Assembly: GCF_003173735.1 (NCBI RefSeq)
Contig: NZ_CP029551.1
Span: 4,417,001-4,481,000, forward strand
Source of the DNA: Methylobacterium radiodurans
GTDB lineage: Bacteria > Pseudomonadota > Alphaproteobacteria > Rhizobiales > Beijerinckiaceae
DNA length: 64,000 nt
Direction: 5' to 3'
Shown: positions 55,632 to 64,000 of the stretch, in pieces
Layout of the letters: each line of letters starts with the position of its first letter
Numbering within the stretch: the stretch's first letter is position 1
Notes under the pieces: model-generated
What the model was told of the DNA's origin: nothing
What the model saw: only the letters and a program-made list of their open reading frames with translations
Databases searched by the model: none
Program-made: the position numbers and the translations under genes

Positions 55632-58415
55632 ATGAAAGTCGTCGTCGTCGAGTCGCCGGCCAAAGCCAAGACGATCAACAAGTATCTCGGCCGCGACTAC
55701 GAGGTGCTGGCCTCCTTCGGCCATATCCGCGACCTGCCGGCCAAGGACGGCTCGGTCGACCCGGAGGCCGACTTCCAGATGGTCTGGGAGCTGGAGGACC
55801 GCGGCTCGAAGCGGGTCTCCGAGATCGCCAAGGCGGTCAAGGGCGCCGAGAAGCTGATCCTGGCGACCGACCCGGATCGCGAGGGCGAGGCGATCTCCTG
55901 GCATGTGCTGGAGGCGCTCAACGCCCGCAAGGCGCTCAAGGATGTACCGGTCGAGCGCGTCACCTTCAACGCGATCACCAAGGATTCCGTCGAGCAGGCG
56001 ATGCGGAAACCCCGCGCGATCGACCAGGCGCTGGTCGACGCCTATCTGGCGCGCCGTGCCCTCGACTACCTCGTGGGCTTCAACCTCTCGCCGGTGCTCT
56101 GGCGCAAGCTGCCCGGCGCGCGCTCGGCGGGCCGCGTGCAGTCGGTGGCGCTGCGCCTCGTCACCGAGCGCGAGGTCGAGATCGAGACCTTCAAGCCCCG
56201 CGAGTACTGGTCGCTGGTGGCGACGCTCGCGACCGAGACCGGCGGCGTTTTCGACGCCCGGCTCGTGGGCGCCGACGGTAAGCGCATCCAGCGCCTCGAC
56301 GTCGGCACCGGCGCGGAGGCGGAGGCCTTCCGGCGCGACCTCGAACTCGCGACCTTCCGGGTCGCCTCCGTCGAGGCCAAGCCTGCCAAGCGCCATCCGC
56401 AGCCGCCCTTCACCACCTCGACCCTCCAGCAGGAGGCCTCGCGCAAGCTCGGCATGGCCCCGGCCCAGACCATGCGGGTCGCCCAGCGCCTCTACGAGGG
56501 CGTCGATATCGGCGGCGAGACCGTCGGCATCATCACCTACATGCGGACCGACGGCGTCGACATGGCGCCCGAGGCCATCCGTGACGCGCGCACCGTGATC
56601 GGCCGCGAGTTCGGCGACGCCTACGTGCCCGACGCCCCGCGCAAGTACACGGTGAAGGCAAAGAACGCGCAGGAGGCCCACGAGGCCGTCCGCCCGACCG
56701 ACATGGGCCTGCTCCCGAAGCAGATCGCCCGGCACCTCGAGCCCGAGCAGGCCAAGCTCTACGAGCTGATCTGGACCCGCACCGTGGCGAGCCAGATGGA
56801 ATCGGCGGAGCTGGAGCGCACCACGGTCGATGTCGAGGCGAGCGTCGGCCCGCGCAAGCTCGATCTGCGCGCCACCGGCCAGGTGGTGAAGTTCGACGGC
56901 TTCCTCACCCTCTATCAGGAGGGCAAGGACGACGAGGAGGACGAGGAGTCGAAGCGCCTGCCCATGATGCGGGCGAACGACGCGCTCAGGCGCGAGCGCA
57001 TCACCGCGACCCAGCACTTCACCGAGCCGCCGCCGCGCTACTCGGAGGCGAGCCTCGTCAAGCGCATGGAGGAGCTCGGCATCGGCCGGCCCTCGACCTA
57101 CGCCGCGGTGCTCCAGACGCTGCGCGACCGCGAATACGTGCGCATCGAGAAGAAGCGCCTCGTGCCTGAGGACAAGGGCCGGCTGGTGACCGGCTTCCTG
57201 GAGAGCTTCTTCAAGCGCTACGTCGAGTACGATTTCACCGCCGACCTCGAGGGACAGCTCGACCGCGTCTCGAACGCCGAGATCGACTGGCGGGCGGTGC
57301 TGCGCGACTTCTGGCGCGATTTCTCCGCCGCGATCGGCAACACGAAGGAGCTGCGCGTCACCGACGTGCTGGAGGCGCTGAACGGGCTGCTCGGCGCCCA
57401 CATCTTCCCCGAGAAGGCGGACGGCTCGAACCCGCGCGCCTGCCCGACCTGCGGCTCGGGCCAGCTCTCGCTGAAGCTCGGCAAGTTCGGCGCCTTCGTC
57501 GGCTGCTCGAACTACCCGGAGTGCAAGTACACCCGGCAGCTCTCGGCGTCGGGCATCGACGGCGAGGGTGAGGGCTCCTCCGCCGAGGGCGGGCAGCCCG
57601 GCGTGCGGGTGCTCGGCGAGGACCCCACCACGGGCCTGCCGGTGACCTTGCGCGACGGCCGCTTCGGGCCCTTCGTGCAGCTCGGCGAGGCCTCGACCGA
57701 GAAGGGCGCCGAGAAGCCGAAGCGCTCCTCGCTGCCCAAGGGCCTCGCGCCCTCCGCGGTCGACCTGGAGAAGGCGCTGAGACTCCTGGCGCTGCCGCGC
57801 GAGGTGGCGCGCCACCCCGAGACCGGCGAGCCGATCCTGGCCAATCTCGGCCGGTTCGGTCCCTACGTGCAGCACGGCAAGACCTACGCGAACCTTGGAA
57901 AGGATGACGACGTCCTTGAGATCGGAGGCAACCGCGCCATCGACCTCATCGTCGCCAAGGAACAGGGCGGCGGGCGCGGGCGCCCGGCCGCCGATCCCGG
58001 CCGGCCGCTCGGCAAGGACGCGGCGAGCGGGCGCGAGCTCGTGGTCAAGGCCGGCAAGTACGGCCCCTACGTCACGGACGGCGAGGTGAACGCCACCCTG
58101 CCGAAGACCGCGAACGCCGAGGCACTGACGCTCGAAGAGGGTATTGCCCTCGTGAACGCGCGGCGCGAGGCGGGCGGCGGCAAGGCTTCGGCCCGCGGCG
58201 GGCGCAAGACGGCTGCGTCCAAGACCGCGGCGGCCAAGACGGCGACAAAGAGTGCGGCCAAGCCTGCGCGGCGAGCGGCGGCGAAAGCGGCCGACGGCGA
58301 TGAGGCAGACGGGTCCACGGCGAAGGCCAAGGCGAAGCCCAAGGCCGGTGCCAAGTCCACCGCGAAGACCGCCGCCAAATCGTCGAGCAAGGCGTCCGCC
58401 AAGCCCGCGGCGTAG
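55632..58415 (+). CDS. topA: DNA topoisomerase I
   Basis: A 927-residue type IA topoisomerase that relaxes negative supercoils. The Toprim domain begins MKVVVVESPAKAKTINKYLG and includes LATDPDREGEAISWH. The catalytic Tyr is near residue 303 in TYMRTDG. A Zn ribbon, CPTCGSGQ...GCSNYPECKY, lies at about residues 600-640. Three short topo-C repeats follow (DGRFGPFVQLG, LGRFGPYVQHG and AGKYGPYVTDG). The last 70 residues are almost only Lys, Ala, Thr and Ser, like a histone H1 tail, and probably help DNA binding. The ATG at 55632 gives the standard N-terminus. Confidence 0.97.
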   Translation: MKVVVVESPAKAKTINKYLGRDYEVLASFGHIRDLPAKDGSVDPEADFQMVWELEDRGSKRVSEIAKAVKGAEKLILATDPDREGEAISWHVLEALNARKALKDVPVERVTFNAITKDSVEQAMRKPRAIDQALVDAYLARRALDYLVGFNLSPVLWRKLPGARSAGRVQSVALRLVTEREVEIETFKPREYWSLVATLATETGGVFDARLVGADGKRIQRLDVGTGAEAEAFRRDLELATFRVASVEAKPAKRHPQPPFTTSTLQQEASRKLGMAPAQTMRVAQRLYEGVDIGGETVGIITYMRTDGVDMAPEAIRDARTVIGREFGDAYVPDAPRKYTVKAKNAQEAHEAVRPTDMGLLPKQIARHLEPEQAKLYELIWTRTVASQMESAELERTTVDVEASVGPRKLDLRATGQVVKFDGFLTLYQEGKDDEEDEESKRLPMMRANDALRRERITATQHFTEPPPRYSEASLVKRMEELGIGRPSTYAAVLQTLRDREYVRIEKKRLVPEDKGRLVTGFLESFFKRYVEYDFTADLEGQLDRVSNAEIDWRAVLRDFWRDFSAAIGNTKELRVTDVLEALNGLLGAHIFPEKADGSNPRACPTCGSGQLSLKLGKFGAFVGCSNYPECKYTRQLSASGIDGEGEGSSAEGGQPGVRVLGEDPTTGLPVTLRDGRFGPFVQLGEASTEKGAEKPKRSSLPKGLAPSAVDLEKALRLLALPREVARHPETGEPILANLGRFGPYVQHGKTYANLGKDDDVLEIGGNRAIDLIVAKEQGGGRGRPAADPGRPLGKDAASGRELVVKAGKYGPYVTDGEVNATLPKTANAEALTLEEGIALVNARREAGGGKASARGGRKTAASKTAAAKTATKSAAKPARRAAAKAADGDEADGSTAKAKAKPKAGAKSTAKTAAKSSSKASAKPAA

Positions 58416-58504
58416 ATCGCCGGCGCTCGCCTCCGGATCGCGGCAGCGAACCGTTTCGGCTCCGGCGACGTTTCGCCCCTGACCGGATCGGAGAGGGGTG
58501 CCGC

Positions 58505-58849
58505 GTGATCAAGAGGTTCTGTCTCGCCCTGGCCTTCGCGGGCGGGCTCGTCGCCGCCGCGCCGCCGGCCTCCGCCGTGACGCTGCCGACGGCCGCCGGC
58601 CTCGTGGACGCCTCCGGCAGCGCCCTGGTCGAGGTCCGCTACCGGCGGCACTGGCGACGCCACCATCGCCACCGCTGGCACAGGCATCACCATCGCCGCT
58701 GGCACCACCACCGGCGCCACCGCCACGCGCTGCGGGATCACCGGCCGCTGCGCTTCAGCGTGGGGCAGGCCCCCGCCGGCGAGGCCCGGCCCTGGCGCGA
58801 TCCGGTGCGCCCGGTCACGGCCGGCCGCCTGACCCCGCGGCTCGACTGA
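58505..58849 (+). CDS. Small secreted histidine/arginine-rich protein
   Basis: A 114-residue protein beginning with GTG, preceded by GAGAGGGG. Residues 1-24 are a signal peptide (MIKRFCLALAFAGGLVAAAP, cleavage after ASA). Residues 46-80 are dominated by His, Arg and Trp (RHWRRHHRHRWHRHHHRRWH), a composition that could bind metal or anionic polymer. Similar short His/Arg-rich exported proteins are frequent in Methylobacterium and relatives, with no known role. It follows topA by 89 nt. Confidence 0.75.
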   Translation: MIKRFCLALAFAGGLVAAAPPASAVTLPTAAGLVDASGSALVEVRYRRHWRRHHRHRWHRHHHRRWHHHRRHRHALRDHRPLRFSVGQAPAGEARPWRDPVRPVTAGRLTPRLD

Positions 58850-58942
58850 GCCCCGTTCGGGCCCTCGCCGCGGCCGCGCGGCCCGCTACCTCCTGTCGGG
58901 CCGCCCGCGAACGAGGCGGACGAATCATGAGGGAGAGGCCCG

Positions 58943-59221
58943 ATGCCGCTCGAACGATACACGCATGGTGCGCCCCACCACGACGCGGCGACCGAGGGCG
59001 CGATCCGCTTTCCGATGACGAACGGGCAGCGCGTGATCGGCTGCGAGATCGGTGCCGACGTGCTGCGGCAGCAATTCGGCGACGACGGGGCCGATCCCCT
59101 CGACGTGTTCCTGCAGCACCGGTCGGTGATCGAGGCCGCCGCGAGCCGGGCCTACGACCGCGGCACCTTCCCGAACGACCTGATGGAGCTGACGGCGGGC
59201 GATTTCGCGCCCGGTTCCTGA
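58943..59221 (+). CDS. DUF1488-like small protein
   Basis: A 92-residue protein with a GAGAGG site before the ATG. The pattern IRFPMTNGQRVIGCEIGADV, then LDVFLQHRSVIEAAASRAYD and RG, matches the DUF1488 family of small alphaproteobacterial and gammaproteobacterial proteins of unknown function. It has no membrane segment. It is convergent with the L,D-transpeptidase gene after a 49-nt gap. Confidence 0.72.
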   Translation: MPLERYTHGAPHHDAATEGAIRFPMTNGQRVIGCEIGADVLRQQFGDDGADPLDVFLQHRSVIEAAASRAYDRGTFPNDLMELTAGDFAPGS

Positions 59222-59270
59222 GTCGGCCTCCCCCAGCCGCCCGTACTGGGGCGGCCGGGGTTCGTTCCGC

Positions 59271-59834
59271 TCAGTCGCGCACGATCACCTTCGTGCCGAC
59301 CCGGACCCGGTCGTAGAGATCGACCACGTCCTTGTTGGTCATGCGGATGCAGCCCGACGAGACCGCCGCGCCCATGGTCTCGGGCTCGTTCGAGCCGTGG
59401 ATGCGGTAGAGCGAGGAGCCGAGATAGAGGGCGCGCGCACCCAGCGGGTTGTCCTGGCCGCCGGCCATGTAGCGCGGCAGGTCGGGGCGGCGCGCCAGCA
59501 TCTGGGCGGGCGGGCGCCAGGCCGGCCACTCCTTCTTCATCGTGACGGTCTTCACCCCTGACCACGAGAAGCCCTGCCGGCCGACGCCGACGCCGTAGCG
59601 GATCGCCGCGCCCTCGCCCAGGACGTAGTAGAGCCGGCGCTGGCGCGTCGAGACCACGATGGTGCCGGGCTTCTCCTTGCCCGCATACGCCACGGTCTCG
59701 CGCGGGATCGCCTGCGTCCGGAAGATGTTCATGAAGTCGGCCAGCGGGCCGCTGTCGAAGGGGCCGGCTTCCGCCGGTCCCGCAAACAGCGCCAGCCCGG
59801 CCCCGAGGGCCAGCACGGCGATGCGCGTCGTCAT
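59271..59834 (-). CDS. L,D-transpeptidase (YkuD/ErfK family)
   Basis: A 187-residue periplasmic enzyme. The signal peptide spans residues 1-23 (MTTRIAVLALGAGLALFAGP, AEA cleavage). The YkuD domain has IVVSTRQRRLYYVLGEG, a GVGVGRQGFSW stretch, His146 in YRIHGSNEP and the catalytic Cys162 in SSGCIRMTNKDVVDLYDRV. Such enzymes form 3-3 cross-links or attach proteins to peptidoglycan. The ATG at 59834 has AGGAG about 7 nt upstream, which fixes the start; the longer frame is an artefact of GC-rich DNA. Confidence 0.94.
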   Translation of the reverse strand: MTTRIAVLALGAGLALFAGPAEAGPFDSGPLADFMNIFRTQAIPRETVAYAGKEKPGTIVVSTRQRRLYYVLGEGAAIRYGVGVGRQGFSWSGVKTVTMKKEWPAWRPPAQMLARRPDLPRYMAGGQDNPLGARALYLGSSLYRIHGSNEPETMGAAVSSGCIRMTNKDVVDLYDRVRVGTKVIVRD

Positions 59835-60128
59835 GGAGATCTCCTGTGCGAACGAATGCGCGGAGAAGCCCAGCGCTTTGCGGCAGCTTCTGGCCCATCG
59901 GACGGGGACGGGGCCGCTCGGCCACGCTTGTGGGATCTGCGCAACACCGGCTTGACGCCATGACGCGCCTGTGGGTCGCCGCCGCACTGCGGCCGGAAGC
60001 GTTTGATTCGGCGGATGAATCGCGGCTCTGAATCCGGGGCGCTTCGGTTCCCCCTGCCCGCGCCTGGAATCATGCCAGAATGTCGCAGGCGATTGCGCCG
60101 GACTGAGTCCGTCCCCTACTGTCCGGTC

Positions 60129-60509
60129 GTGCCCCACGGTTGCGAGACAGAGACGACCCGGCGTCGCCGACGCGCCACGAGACCCGCGCTCTCCGCCGCG
60201 CTGCTGTCCCTGCTCGCCGTGCTGTCGCTCCTTCTCCTCGCCGGCTTGCCCGCCACGGCGGATGCCGAGATCCGGCCCGCACACCGTTGCGCGACCGCCA
60301 AGCTGCGCGATCCCGCCTGCCCGGCTCAGCGCTTCGCCGTGCAGGTGACGATCGACGCCGACGAGCCGGCGGGCGAGTCCCGCACGCTCGCGCCCCGGGC
60401 CTCGACGCGGGCGGATGCGCATCCTGCGCCTCTCCTCGCGCCGCGCACCGATCCAGTCCCGCCTTCGGCCTCCGCGCGCCTGCCCGAGCGTCCGCCCAGG
60501 CGCGCCTGA
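60129..60509 (+). CDS. Hypothetical exported or membrane-anchored protein
   Basis: A 126-residue frame from the GTG at 60129. A basic N-terminus (RRRRRAT) is followed by one hydrophobic segment, ALSAALLSLLAVLSLLLLAG, then LPATADAE, which reads like a signal-anchor or a cleaved signal peptide. The rest is Pro/Ala/Arg-rich with two Cys. I recognise no family. A longer in-frame start (60072) exists. The hydrophobic segment is the main reason to think it is real; the remaining sequence is near what GC-rich noise gives. Confidence 0.4.
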   Translation: MPHGCETETTRRRRRATRPALSAALLSLLAVLSLLLLAGLPATADAEIRPAHRCATAKLRDPACPAQRFAVQVTIDADEPAGESRTLAPRASTRADAHPAPLLAPRTDPVPPSASARLPERPPRRA

Positions 60510-60530
60510 CGCCCAAGAGCCGCTCCGGGA

Positions 60531-60549
60531 TCCGTTTCCCAGAAACGGA
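60531..60549. other. Perfect 8-bp inverted repeat upstream of RND genes
   Basis: TCCGTTTC-CCA-GAAACGGA lies 22 nt after the hypothetical gene and 244 nt before the efflux adaptor. It could be a repressor operator for the pump genes or a hairpin ending the upstream transcript. There is no T-run. No regulator gene is adjacent in this window. Confidence 0.4.
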
Positions 60550-60792
60550 CCGGAAGGAATCTGGATGTTAAGCGGCACGCCCGATGCGTCGCGCGAATGC
60601 CAAGATCCGGGTCCATAGCGCTCGGACAGATCCGTCGCGCGTGTCCCGACAGGGACGGCCCCGCGCCCGCGCCGCGCCCTGCAACGCCCCGTCTCTCTCG
60701 GCTGTGGCGTGCCGGCGTCCGAGCGCCGCGCCCAAAACTCCGGACGGCCGAGTGAGCGGCCCTCCTCCCCTGACGCCCGTCTCAGGAGCGAA

Positions 60793-62058
60793 GTGATCGT
60801 GACCGCCACCCCCCTCCCCGCCCATCGCCCGGCGCGCGGCCGCCTGACCTGGCCCGCCGCGGTGCTCCTGGGCGCGGTGCTCGTCTCCGTCTCCGCCTGC
60901 AACCAGCGCCAGGCCGCCGCCCCGGTGCCGCAGGCCCCGCCCGAGGTCGGCGTGGTCACGGTGGCGCCCCAGCCGATCCCTTACGTGCGCGATCTGCCCG
61001 GTCGCGTCGCGCCGATGCGGATCGCCGAGGTGCGCTCGCGCGTCTCCGGCCTCGTGGTGAAGCGGCTGTTCGAGCAGGGCTCGACGGTCAAGGAGGGCGA
61101 CGTCCTCTACAAGATCGATCCGGCCCCCTACGAGGTCGACCTGATGAGCGCCGAGGCGACGCTGGCCAACAAGGAGGCCGCTCTGGTGCTCGCCAACCAG
61201 CAGGCCGAGCGCCTGGAGACCTTGCTCGCCCGCAACACCGCGAGCCAGGCCCAGTACGATACCGCCTTCGCGGGCAAGCGCCAGGCCGAGGCCGAGGTGG
61301 CCGGCGCCAAGGCGGCGCGCGACCGGGCCAAGCTCAACCTGAGCTGGACCGACGTGCGCGCGCCGATCTCCGGCCGCATCGGCCGGGCGCTGCTCACCGA
61401 GGGCACCCTGATCGAGCAGGGCTCGACGGGCGTGCTCGCCACGATCCAGCAGCTCGACCCGATCTACGTCGACATCACCCAGTCGGTGGGCGAGCTGAAC
61501 AAGCTGCGGCGTGATCTGGCGAGCGGCGAGCTGTCGAAGCTCGAGAACGACACCGCCAACGTCCACCTGATCATGGACGACGGCGAGCTCTACCCGCTCG
61601 CCGGCCGGCTGCTCTTCTCGGATGTCACTGCCGACCCGAGCACCGGTCAGGTGACGCTGCGCGTGCTGATCCCGAACCCGAACGACGAGCTTTTCCCCGG
61701 CATGTATGTCCGCGCCCGGATCAAGCAGGGCATCGATTCCGACGCGATCGCGGTGCCCCAGCAGGCGATCCAGCGCACCGCCGACGGCAAGCCCGAGGTC
61801 TGGGTGGTGAAGGAGGGCAACAAGGTCGCGCTTCAGCCGGTCGAGGTCGGCCCGGTGGTCGGCCAGAACTGGCTAATTCGCGACGGTCTCAAGGCCGGCG
61901 AGCGTATCGTGGTCGACGGCTTCCAGAAGATCTCGGCCGGCATCGAGGTGAAGCCCGTGGACCACACCGCCGCGCACGAGAGCGAGGCCGGCAAGCCGCA
62001 CGACCCGGACGAGGCCGAGAGCGAGGGCAAGCGCCAGGCCGCGAGCCAGGTCCGCTGA
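60793..62058 (+). CDS. RND efflux periplasmic adaptor (membrane fusion lipoprotein)
   Basis: A 421-residue AcrA/MexA-type adaptor. The GTG at 60793 has AGGAG 4 nt upstream, which sets the start; a second GTG follows two codons later. The signal peptide ends in a lipobox, VSVSAC, near residue 36, so the Cys is lipidated. The biotinyl-lipoyl-like halves are PMRIAEVRSRVSGLVVKRLF and LSWTDVRAPISGRIGRAL, around a helical hairpin (KEAALVLANQQAERLETLLA). PNPNDELFPGMYVRARIKQG is the beta-barrel mark. The C-terminus is unusually acidic and Lys-rich. It pairs with the pump gene 23 nt downstream. Confidence 0.94.
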   Translation: MIVTATPLPAHRPARGRLTWPAAVLLGAVLVSVSACNQRQAAAPVPQAPPEVGVVTVAPQPIPYVRDLPGRVAPMRIAEVRSRVSGLVVKRLFEQGSTVKEGDVLYKIDPAPYEVDLMSAEATLANKEAALVLANQQAERLETLLARNTASQAQYDTAFAGKRQAEAEVAGAKAARDRAKLNLSWTDVRAPISGRIGRALLTEGTLIEQGSTGVLATIQQLDPIYVDITQSVGELNKLRRDLASGELSKLENDTANVHLIMDDGELYPLAGRLLFSDVTADPSTGQVTLRVLIPNPNDELFPGMYVRARIKQGIDSDAIAVPQQAIQRTADGKPEVWVVKEGNKVALQPVEVGPVVGQNWLIRDGLKAGERIVVDGFQKISAGIEVKPVDHTAAHESEAGKPHDPDEAESEGKRQAASQVR

Positions 62059-62081
62059 GCGCGCCGCGGGGAGTCTGAGCC

Positions 62082-64000
62082 ATGGCACGCTTCTTCATCG
62101 ACCGCCCGGTCTTCGCCTGGGTGGTGGCCCTCTTCATCATCCTGGGGGGCGCCCTCTCGATCCCGATGCTGCCGATCGCGCAGTACCCGGTGATCGCGCC
62201 GCCCTCGATCGCCCTGTCGACCGCCTTCCCGGGCGCCTCGGTCGAGAGCCTCTACACGGGCACCACCCGTCTCATCGAGGACGAGCTGAACGGGGCCGCC
62301 AACATCATGAGCTTCGAGTCGACAACCGACTCGTTCGGCTCGATCAACATCACGGCGACCTTCGAGCCGGGCACCGACCCGGCGCTCGCCTCCGTCGAGG
62401 TGCAGAACCGGCTCAAGCGCGTCGAGGCCCGCCTGCCCGCGGAGGTGCGCCAGAACGGCATCCTGGTGGAGGAGGCCTCGGCCGCGACCCTCAACATCAT
62501 CACGCTCGTCTCGACAGACGGGAAGATGGACGAGATCGGGCTGGGCGACTTCCTGATGCGCAACGTGATCAACGAGATCCGCCGCATCCCCGGGGTCGGG
62601 CGCGCCACCCTCTACTCGACCGAGCGCTCGCTTCGCGTCTGGGTTGATCCGGACAAGCTGCGCGGCCTCTCGCTGACGCCGGAGGACGTCACCGACGCGA
62701 TCCGCAACCAGAACATCCAGATCGCCTCCGGCGCGGTCGGCGCGCAGCCGAGCCCGGTCAACCACGCGGTCTTCGCCCCGATCATCGTGAAGGGCCAGCT
62801 CAGCACGGTCGACGATTTCGGCGCCATCGTGCTCAGGGCCAACCCCGACGGCTCGAACGTGCGCCTGCGCGACGTCGCGCGGATCGAGCTCGGCGGCGAC
62901 GCCTACCAGTTCTCGACGCGGCTCAACGGCGGGGAGGCTGCCGGCATCTCGGTGACGCTGGCGCCCGACGGCAACGCGCTGGAGACCGCCCGGGGCATCC
63001 GCGCCAAGATGGAGGAGCTGGCCCAGTTCTTCCCGCCGGGCCTGAAATGGGACATCCCCTACGACATTACGCCCGCCGTCGAGGCCTCGATCAAGAAGGT
63101 CATGATGACCCTCGTCGAGGCCGTGGTGCTGGTCTTCATCGTGATGTTCCTGTTCCTGCAGAACATCCGCTACACGCTCATCCCCACCATCGTCGTGCCG
63201 ATCGCCCTCATGGGCACCGTCACGGTGATGCTGCTGGCGGGCTTCTCGGTGAACGTGCTCACCATGTTCGGCATGGTGCTGGCGATCGGCATCCTGGTCG
63301 ACGACGCGATCGTCGTCGTGGAGAACGTCGAGCGCATCATGAACGAGGAGGGCCTCCACCCGAAGGAGGCCACGCGCAAGGCCATGGACCAGATCACCGG
63401 CGCCATCATCGGCATCACGCTGGTGCTGGTCGCAGTGTTCATCCCGATGGCCTTCTTCCCCGGCTCGGTCGGCATCATCTACCGGCAGTTCTCGATCGCG
63501 ATGGTCACCTCCATCGCCTTCTCGGCCCTGCTGGCGCTGACGCTCACCCCGGCGCTCTGCGCCACGCTGCTGAAGCCGATCGAGAAGGGCCACGGCCCCG
63601 CCAAAGGCGGCTTCTTCGGCTGGTTCAACCGGGTGGTGGACCGCGAGACCGCGCGCTACGGCCGCGGCACCCGCTGGTTCATCAAGAAGTCGGGCCGGGT
63701 GATGCTGGTCTACCTCGCGCTGGTGGCGGGCGTCGGCTACGCCTTCATGCGCCTGCCCGAGGGCTTCCTGCCGGTCGAGGACCAGGGCTTCTTCACGGTC
63801 GACATCCAGACCCCGCCGGGCGCCTCCTACAACCGGACGCAGGCGGCCGTGCGCAAGGTCGAGGACTACCTGCTGGCCCAACCCGGCGTTGCCACCGTGA
63901 CGACGCTGAACGGCTTCTCGTTCTCGGGCCAGGGTCCGAACCTGAGCCAGGCCTTCGTCACCCTGAAGCCCTGGTCCGAGCGCGACGCGAAGAACTCGGC
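62082..64000 (+). CDS. RND (HAE1) multidrug efflux pump, partial at right edge
   Basis: The first 639 codons of an AcrB/MexB-type inner membrane pump of about 1050 residues. The start MARFFIDRPVFAWVVALFII is the family N-terminus. The porter domain follows, with NRLKRVEARLPAEVRQNGI and VGAQPSPVNHAVFAPIIVKG. Helices TM2-TM6 hold VLAIGILVDDAIVVVENVER, where the paired Asp residues carry protons, and FSALLALTLTPALCATLLKP. The second porter half begins LPVEDQGFFTVDIQTPPGAS. It exports hydrophobic compounds with the adaptor upstream; an outer membrane factor may lie beyond the window. Confidence 0.95.
   Translation, partial: MARFFIDRPVFAWVVALFIILGGALSIPMLPIAQYPVIAPPSIALSTAFPGASVESLYTGTTRLIEDELNGAANIMSFESTTDSFGSINITATFEPGTDPALASVEVQNRLKRVEARLPAEVRQNGILVEEASAATLNIITLVSTDGKMDEIGLGDFLMRNVINEIRRIPGVGRATLYSTERSLRVWVDPDKLRGLSLTPEDVTDAIRNQNIQIASGAVGAQPSPVNHAVFAPIIVKGQLSTVDDFGAIVLRANPDGSNVRLRDVARIELGGDAYQFSTRLNGGEAAGISVTLAPDGNALETARGIRAKMEELAQFFPPGLKWDIPYDITPAVEASIKKVMMTLVEAVVLVFIVMFLFLQNIRYTLIPTIVVPIALMGTVTVMLLAGFSVNVLTMFGMVLAIGILVDDAIVVVENVERIMNEEGLHPKEATRKAMDQITGAIIGITLVLVAVFIPMAFFPGSVGIIYRQFSIAMVTSIAFSALLALTLTPALCATLLKPIEKGHGPAKGGFFGWFNRVVDRETARYGRGTRWFIKKSGRVMLVYLALVAGVGYAFMRLPEGFLPVEDQGFFTVDIQTPPGASYNRTQAAVRKVEDYLLAQPGVATVTTLNGFSFSGQGPNLSQAFVTLKPWSERDAKNS

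Noticed and set aside
60415..60618. Plus-strand frame of 67 codons downstream of the hypothetical gene
   Set aside because: It overlaps the hypothetical frame, lacks a ribosome site and has noise-like composition.
61833..63881. Long antisense open frame (682 codons) opposite the RND adaptor and pump
   Set aside because: It mirrors a well-supported pump gene, has His/Asp/Arg-biased composition typical of antisense GC-rich reading, and shows no domain.

Overview
The window is very GC-rich, gene-dense DNA from an alphaproteobacterium of the Hyphomicrobiales. A Methylobacterium-like genus is the best guess. The grounds are a two-subunit NAD-linked formate dehydrogenase of the tungsten FDH1 type, an aerobic cob pathway with CobN and CobG, a dcw cluster of alphaproteobacterial order, a CtrA-type site before a flagellin gene, and intergenic repeats of a rhizobial style. 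The genus is an inference, because no rRNA or other marker gene is present.

Positions 1-16.9 kb hold the division and cell wall (dcw) cluster, read on the minus strand from rsmH (16874) down to the start of ddl (57). The order is rsmH-ftsL-ftsI-murE-murF-mraY-murD, then a plus-strand cytosolic PAS-PAS chemoreceptor, then ftsW-murG-murC, a DUF559 nuclease-like gene, murB, a MazEF-type toxin-antitoxin pair and ddl. Many junctions are 4-nt ATGA or GTGA overlaps. No mraZ precedes rsmH; the next gene upstream is the RNase P RNA (17399-17821).

Positions 18-30 kb hold small genes, glyoxalase I, formate dehydrogenase (fdhB-fdhA), malonyl-CoA decarboxylase, an MFS exporter, and the divergent pair cobC/cbiB whose starts overlap.

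Positions 29.9-32.3 kb are a foreign-looking island: a visibly AT-richer flagellin gene next to a truncated phage tail gene, bracketed by an inverted repeat of about 39 bp. A perfect CtrA-type box lies upstream of the flagellin. An MFS carrier follows.

Positions 33.7-51.3 kb hold the main cobalamin locus. cobQ-cobO-cobU run on the minus strand. Divergent from them, a cobalamin riboswitch leads cbtB-cbtA-DUF1636-cobW-uma2-cobN-cobG-cobH-cobI-cobJ, with cobK inverted, then cobL-cobE-cobM-cobB. Together with cobC/cbiB this covers cobalt uptake, most of corrin ring synthesis, cobalt insertion, adenosylation and lower-ligand attachment. I do not see cobA, cobF, cobS, cobT or the cobalamin synthase gene, which must lie elsewhere if the pathway is complete. 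MITE-like palindromic repeats fill the cobJ/cobK gap, and related copies lie in frame inside cobG, cobN and (a second family) the DUF559 gene.

Positions 51.3-64 kb hold an XRE regulator, a monooxygenase-fold protein, a fosmidomycin-resistance-type exporter, a polyprenyl-phosphate sugar transferase, topA, small secreted or unknown proteins, an L,D-transpeptidase, and an RND efflux adaptor plus pump. The pump runs off the right edge.
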